Source of the DNA: Bigelowiella natans CCMP2755
Lineage: Eukaryota; Cercozoa; Chlorarachniophyceae
Length of the DNA: 51,671 nt
Reading direction: 5' to 3'
Assembly: GCA_000320545.1 (NCBI GenBank)
Contig: ADNK01000062.1
Span: forward strand, 1 to 51,671
In this document: positions 50,725 through 51,671 of the stretch, piece by piece
Numbering within the stretch: the first letter of the stretch is position 1
Layout: every line of letters starts with the position of its first letter
Made by a program: the position numbers and the translations under genes
The notes under the pieces: generated by a model
The model's input: the letters and a program-made list of their open reading frames with translations, nothing else
What the model was told of the DNA's origin: nothing
Databases searched by the model: none

Positions 50725-51671
50725 TCATCGCTTTCGGAACTTCACCAACCACCAGGTAATAGATTCCTCTCTAACCTTATCTCCTTTGTCGCTTACCCAG
50801 AACTCACCTTCGTCCTTAGGTTCGTGTCCATACCAGCCCTCTGCATCAAGGTCCCCCAGGACCTTATACCAGTGCTCAAAGGGTAAGTCGGGAACAGCTA
50901 GGTAGAGTAGCTGATATTTTCCGTCCTTTATTTTCATAGCTACCCTCTCCATATTTCGTAATCCAGGGTAGCCTAGATAGACAATCTTCATGCGCCAATC
51001 GTCGTTCACCCTGACCTTATTGTTTCCATATTCCACATCGAACTTAGGTCGGGGTCCTAAACAAGGCATTGCTCGCTCCCACACAGTAGGGTTTACTTTA
51101 ACATCCTCTAGGAGCTTCTCACCGATATCATAATTCTTTAGGTGACTGATGTGGCGCAAGGTGACCCTGTTCCCATCATAGATGTAGTACTGCTTCCTCC
51201 CCTTCCTCTCGGTAACCTTTGCAACGCCACCCCAGAAGGGGTCTTGTTTATTTCTCGATCTCAGATTTACCTTGGCCCTAACATACTGTCCTTCCTTTAG
51301 AACTCGGCCATCGTACGGGACCTTCTCGTCTTCGCTCTCGGTATCGTCGTCGTTGTCGTCGCCTTCTTCCCTCTCCTTATCCTTGATACCTCCCCCAGAC
51401 GTGAAGGTGTCGTTTACTAACCCTTGTATCTTGTCTGGTGTGGTGCTATTTATCCTGCTTAGGTTGGCCAAGGTGCGGTGGACTCGCTCTACCTTGGAGT
51501 TGGACTGGGCATAGTATACAGGTGAGGCATCAATATTAGGGTGTGGTAGCTGTAGAAGAGAGGTCTCATTATCCACATGTAACTTCTTTGGTATCTTGTT
51601 TATGCTAACTTCATCAGGGATAGCCTGGAGCTCAGACTCCCAGGTACGGTAGCAGTTAGTAAGCCTCTGCT
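50725..51671 (-). CDS. Gag-Pol polyprotein, C-terminal part (second retrotransposon copy, partial)
   Basis: Open frame from the right edge to the stop at 50725, corresponding to the integrase core end and the C-terminal tail of the complete copy. It includes the second catalytic Asp and the catalytic Glu, again 27 residues apart. The single base difference changes Leu to Val right after the Glu-Arg of that motif. No stop or frameshift is seen, so this copy may also be intact. Confidence 0.93.
   Translation of the reverse strand, partial: QRLTNCYRTWESELQAIPDEVSINKIPKKLHVDNETSLLQLPHPNIDASPVYYAQSNSKVERVHRTLANLSRINSTTPDKIQGLVNDTFTSGGGIKDKEREEGDDNDDDTESEDEKVPYDGRVLKEGQYVRAKVNLRSRNKQDPFWGGVAKVTERKGRKQYYIYDGNRVTLRHISHLKNYDIGEKLLEDVKVNPTVWERAMPCLGPRPKFDVEYGNNKVRVNDDWRMKIVYLGYPGLRNMERVAMKIKDGKYQLLYLAVPDLPFEHWYKVLGDLDAEGWYGHEPKDEGEFWVSDKGDKVREESITWWLVKFRKR

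Larger units (their letters stand above)
50348..51671 (-). mobile_element. Second copy of the same Ty3/gypsy LTR retrotransposon, cut by the window edge
   Basis: It starts with a 326-bp LTR (50348-50673) identical by eye to the other two, followed by the same polypurine tract and the 3' part of gag-pol up to the end of the window. Over the 1324 bases shared with 27779-29102 I find one difference: G at 28914 against C at 51483. Same orientation as the first copy. Confidence 0.96.

Overview
The window is nuclear DNA of a eukaryote with very intron-rich genes. I could splice seven multi-exon genes completely (3 to 40 exons each) with every intron phase closing. All introns are GT-AG except one GC-AG intron. 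The likely host is a protist alga with a complex (secondary-type) plastid. This is an inference from an ABC1-type kinase with an ER signal peptide followed by a Phe-start, transit-like stretch, from an organelle-type PPR protein, and from an AP2-domain factor. I cannot assign a lineage.

Layout from left to right. A partial open frame with a coiled coil runs off the left edge (<1-1293, -). Then come a secreted GH13 alpha-amylase (3085-7571, +, 19 exons), a membrane-anchored EF-hand protein (8613-10667, -, 8 exons), a Yip1-family membrane protein (11174-12491, +, 9 exons) and a SAM-domain protein (14295-15470, +, 7 exons). Next are methylthioribose-1-phosphate isomerase (16506-17636, -, intronless), a C2H2-C2H2-AP2 transcription factor (18183-18964, +, 5 exons), a Ser/Pro-rich protein (20147-21025, -) and a 1047-residue myotubularin-family phosphatase with an N-terminal helical (BAR-like) region (21368-27262, -, 40 exons). 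A complete Ty3/gypsy-type LTR retrotransposon follows (27779-33494, -). The last host genes are a BASS/SLC10 transporter (34191-35454, -), a PPR-like protein (36103-41064, +, many exons) and a plastid-type ABC1 kinase (42035-49908, -, 27 exons). A second, truncated copy of the same retrotransposon (50348-end, -) closes the window.

Three organisational patterns stand out. (1) Introns fall into two classes. Most are clean and about 50-110 nt, but in the amylase, PPR and ABC1K genes they are inflated by trinucleotide microsatellites whose sense-strand motif depends on position: GTA/TAG repeats abut 5' splice sites, and pyrimidine-rich TCA/CTC/CTT repeats abut 3' splice sites, on both DNA strands. 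(2) Gene-free spacers rich in CpG, TG/CA and short palindromes (including a recurring 12-bp palindrome) lie mainly between gene 3' ends, while divergent 5'-5' intervals are short and AT-richer. Both retrotransposon copies sit in such spacer-like DNA. (3) The retrotransposon looks young: LTRs identical by eye, a 4-bp target duplication, and one mismatch between copies. Each LTR carries four perfect hairpins. The host genes do not form one pathway; they read as an ordinary mixed nuclear neighbourhood. All splicing is inferred by eye from reading frame, splice consensus and recalled family motifs, without transcript data.
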